From VXNE01 sp965205735 (GTDB lineage Bacteria; Pseudomonadota; Gammaproteobacteria; Pseudomonadales; Azotimanducaceae), in NCBI GenBank assembly GCA_965205735.1, contig OZ242179.1, forward strand, positions 2,852,001 to 2,916,000: a stretch of DNA of 64,000 nt, read 5' to 3'. This document shows positions 62,283 through 64,000 of this stretch, in pieces. The stretch's first letter is position 1, and each line of letters opens with the position of its first letter. The notes under the pieces were generated by a model, which made no database searches, was not told where the DNA came from, and was given only the letters and a program-made list of their open reading frames with translations. Made by a program: the position numbers and the translations under genes.

Positions 62283-63305
62283 GTGGCAGAACCAGCAAGT
62301 ACATTTGAGACTGGCCTTGATCGCGCCTGGAACGAGATTCGTGACCTCGGCCTCGCGCCTTACGTTGCGGAGCTTGATGCGAAAGGTTACACCGTGATCC
62401 CGCCCGAGATCGCAAATCCCAACGGCCTCTGCGAGCGGATGCTCGAGGCGGTACTCGACATCGCCGAACGGCGCAACGGCGAGCGACCCGACATGCAGAC
62501 GGGCTCTACCCACGCCCACCTGGGGGTGCAGACAACGGCGGAATCCCGGGAGCAGGGGCGCGGGAAACTCAGGGGTCGCCTGCCATCGGTCACAGGCAAG
62601 GAGATCGATTCGCCTCATGGCGATCTGATGCAGTCGATCTACTGGGAGGACCCGGTATTCGAAGAGTCGATCATGAACCCGGTGCTGCTGGCGATGGCGA
62701 CATACTTGTGCGGCTACGGCGTCATCCTGTCGGCCATGGGCTGCTGGATGAAAGGCCCGAACTACAGCAACTTCAGTTTGCACACGGACTCGCCGATGCC
62801 GTCGCCGATGCCGTCGGCGTCCTACGTCTGTCAATGCACGTACGTATTGACCGACTACAATCGGGAGACCGGTGCAACGGCGTTCGTGCCGGGTAGTCAC
62901 AAGTGGTGCCGCCAACCCGTGGGCCGCGAAGCCATCGTCGGCGAGGGTGGCAATGAACAGGCCATTCCGGTCGAGGCCAAGGCGGGTTCGTTGCTCGTCT
63001 GGCACGGCGGCACGTGGCACGGTGCGGTCAATCGCACGGCGCCCGGACTACGCGTCAGCGTGACGAATTTCATGGTGCGGCCCTTCATCAAGCCGCAAGA
63101 GGATTTCATCGGCAGGATCCCGCAGGAAGTGCTCGACCGGAATTCCGCGCGGTTCGCGATCATGATGCAGCAAGGCACCGTGGAAAGCCGCCACAGTCCG
63201 GAAGATGGTCAGCGCAAGGTCGCCCGCGCGGCGGAATTCACGGCCGCTTATGCGAAGGAGGTCGGGCAGACCGGTCCGCGGCCCATCAAGGATCTCTACA
63301 CCTAA
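62283..63305 (+). CDS. Phytanoyl-CoA dioxygenase (PhyH) family protein
   Basis: 340 residues from GTG 62283 (GGGGAGAG before it). The iron-site motif is NFSLHTDSPMPSPMP (H-x-D), FVPGSHKWCRQPV the PGSH segment and WHGGTWHGAVNRTAPGLRVS the distal His. It shares the opening LGLAPYVAELDAKGYTVIPP with LGLEPYILDLEVNGLTIVPP of the preceding gene, so the pair arose by duplication. It lies 48 bases before an acyl-CoA carboxylase subunit gene, suggesting both act on an acyl-CoA or branched-acid pathway. Confidence 0.88.
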   Translation: MAEPASTFETGLDRAWNEIRDLGLAPYVAELDAKGYTVIPPEIANPNGLCERMLEAVLDIAERRNGERPDMQTGSTHAHLGVQTTAESREQGRGKLRGRLPSVTGKEIDSPHGDLMQSIYWEDPVFEESIMNPVLLAMATYLCGYGVILSAMGCWMKGPNYSNFSLHTDSPMPSPMPSASYVCQCTYVLTDYNRETGATAFVPGSHKWCRQPVGREAIVGEGGNEQAIPVEAKAGSLLVWHGGTWHGAVNRTAPGLRVSVTNFMVRPFIKPQEDFIGRIPQEVLDRNSARFAIMMQQGTVESRHSPEDGQRKVARAAEFTAAYAKEVGQTGPRPIKDLYT

Positions 63306-63353
63306 GGACGACGGCCAAGGGGCGACCGCCAGTAGTGGCGTACGGAGAGACCC

Positions 63354-64000
63354 ATGTCCTGGGAGAAGGAAGTAGAAGAGATCAATCGCCGCCAGTCCCT
63401 GGCCGATGAGTTGGGCGGCCCGGAAGGGATCTCCAGACAGCGTAAGCGCGGCAAGCTCACGATTTCCGAAAGAATCGATGCACTGGTGGATGAAGGTTCC
63501 TTCCAGCAGATGGGGAAACTCGCCGGGCATGCCAGCTACGATGATCACAACGAACTGACAGGGTTCGTCCCCAGCGCATCGCGTTCGGGCTTGTGCCGGA
63601 TCAATGGTCGCAGGGTCTACGTTACCGGTCAGGACTTTACCGTGAGGGGTGGATCAGATTCCGCCGCAGGCGGTGGGATCGATGCCGGGCATAACCATCC
63701 AACGCCATTGTCGATGCGCGTGCCCACCGTGAACCTGATCGATGGCTCCGGCGGGAGTGTCGAAGGTTTTGAGAAGCTTGGACGGACGTATATTCCAGAT
63801 GGCGCGTTCTTCGGTCCCCTTTGCGAAATACTCACAGTCGCGCCGGTGGCATCCGCGATCCTCGGTCCCGCTGCCGGTGGACTGGCACCAAAGCCATGTC
63901 TCAGCCATTTCAGCGTCATGGTCAAGGGTATCGGTCAAGTCTTTCCTGGTGGCCCTCCGGTGGTCAAGGCTGCCCTTGGCTACGACATAGACAAGGAGGA
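63354..64000 (+). CDS. Acyl-CoA carboxylase carboxyltransferase (beta) subunit, 5' part
   Basis: ATG 63354 opens a frame that continues past the window end (215 complete codons). INRRQSLADELGGPEG, RQRKRGKLTISERIDALVDEG, SFQQMGKLAGHASYDD, GRRVYVTGQDFTVRGGSDS and LIDGSGGSVEGFEKLGR match the biotin-dependent carboxyltransferase domain of propionyl-, methylcrotonyl- or geranyl-CoA carboxylase-type enzymes. The biotin-carrier subunit should follow outside. Substrate undecided. It is on the same strand as the dioxygenases. Confidence 0.9.
   Translation, partial: MSWEKEVEEINRRQSLADELGGPEGISRQRKRGKLTISERIDALVDEGSFQQMGKLAGHASYDDHNELTGFVPSASRSGLCRINGRRVYVTGQDFTVRGGSDSAAGGGIDAGHNHPTPLSMRVPTVNLIDGSGGSVEGFEKLGRTYIPDGAFFGPLCEILTVAPVASAILGPAAGGLAPKPCLSHFSVMVKGIGQVFPGGPPVVKAALGYDIDKE

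Overview
The window is GC-rich and densely coded, and comes from a gammaproteobacterium-like chromosome. The best evidence is gene order. Four blocks follow the Pseudomonas-type arrangement: gyrA-serC-pheA-hisC-tyrA-cmk-rpsA-ihfB-lapA (53180 to 43158, minus strand); coaD/rsmD beside ftsY-ftsE-ftsX and rpoH; trmB then hemW-rdgB-DUF4426-metW-metX-yggT-proC-yggS with a divergent pilT; and argD-argF. No tRNA or rRNA gene was recognised. The family III CoA-transferases, phytanoyl-CoA-type dioxygenases and Gfo/Idh/MocA oxidoreductases suggest a free-living, possibly marine, heterotroph; that habitat is inference.

Layout. 1-3.3 kb: end of a CoA-transferase, a Gfo/Idh/MocA dehydrogenase and a YejA-like periplasmic binding protein whose signal peptide is only reached from a CTG start. 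3.4-8.0 kb: accessory stretch with a type II restriction-modification pair and several broken gene pieces. 8-14 kb: a TlpA-like thioredoxin protein with a repeated N-terminal region, then redox and acyl-CoA-type enzymes. 14-20 kb: housekeeping coaD, rsmD, ftsYEX, an inserted polysaccharide-export ATPase plus rfbC, and rpoH preceded by a perfect CIRCE operator. 20-28 kb: conserved methionine/proline/pilus block. 28.4-30.5 kb: a two-gene ATPase + PIN-nuclease cassette between inverted repeats. 30.5-43.4 kb: arginine genes, transporters, amino-acid and acyl-CoA enzymes, NhaD, cytochromes, and a 168-bp tandem duplication. 43.5-53.2 kb: the gyrA-to-ihfB block with a foldback element at the 3' end of ihfB. 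53.4-64 kb: Fic protein, a second CoA-transferase/Gfo-Idh-MocA pair, unknown envelope proteins, two dioxygenases and the start of an acyl-CoA carboxylase subunit.

Repeats connect several regions. A short interspersed motif starting TAGCCCGCATATCTCACC occurs at least four times, with weaker copies, and its first three bases often are the stop codon of the neighbouring gene (rpoH, hemW, probably tyrA, gyrA and the malY-like gene). A near-palindromic 271-bp element and the inverted-repeat-flanked ATPase/PIN cassette add to the picture of a genome with active small mobile sequences.

The most interesting items are the ATPase/PIN cassette (both genes need a one-base frame correction in short G runs), the CIRCE operator in front of the sigma-32 gene, the stop-codon-anchored repeat family, and the paired CoA-transferase/dehydrogenase modules that occur twice. 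Family names rest on motifs read by eye; no database search was possible.
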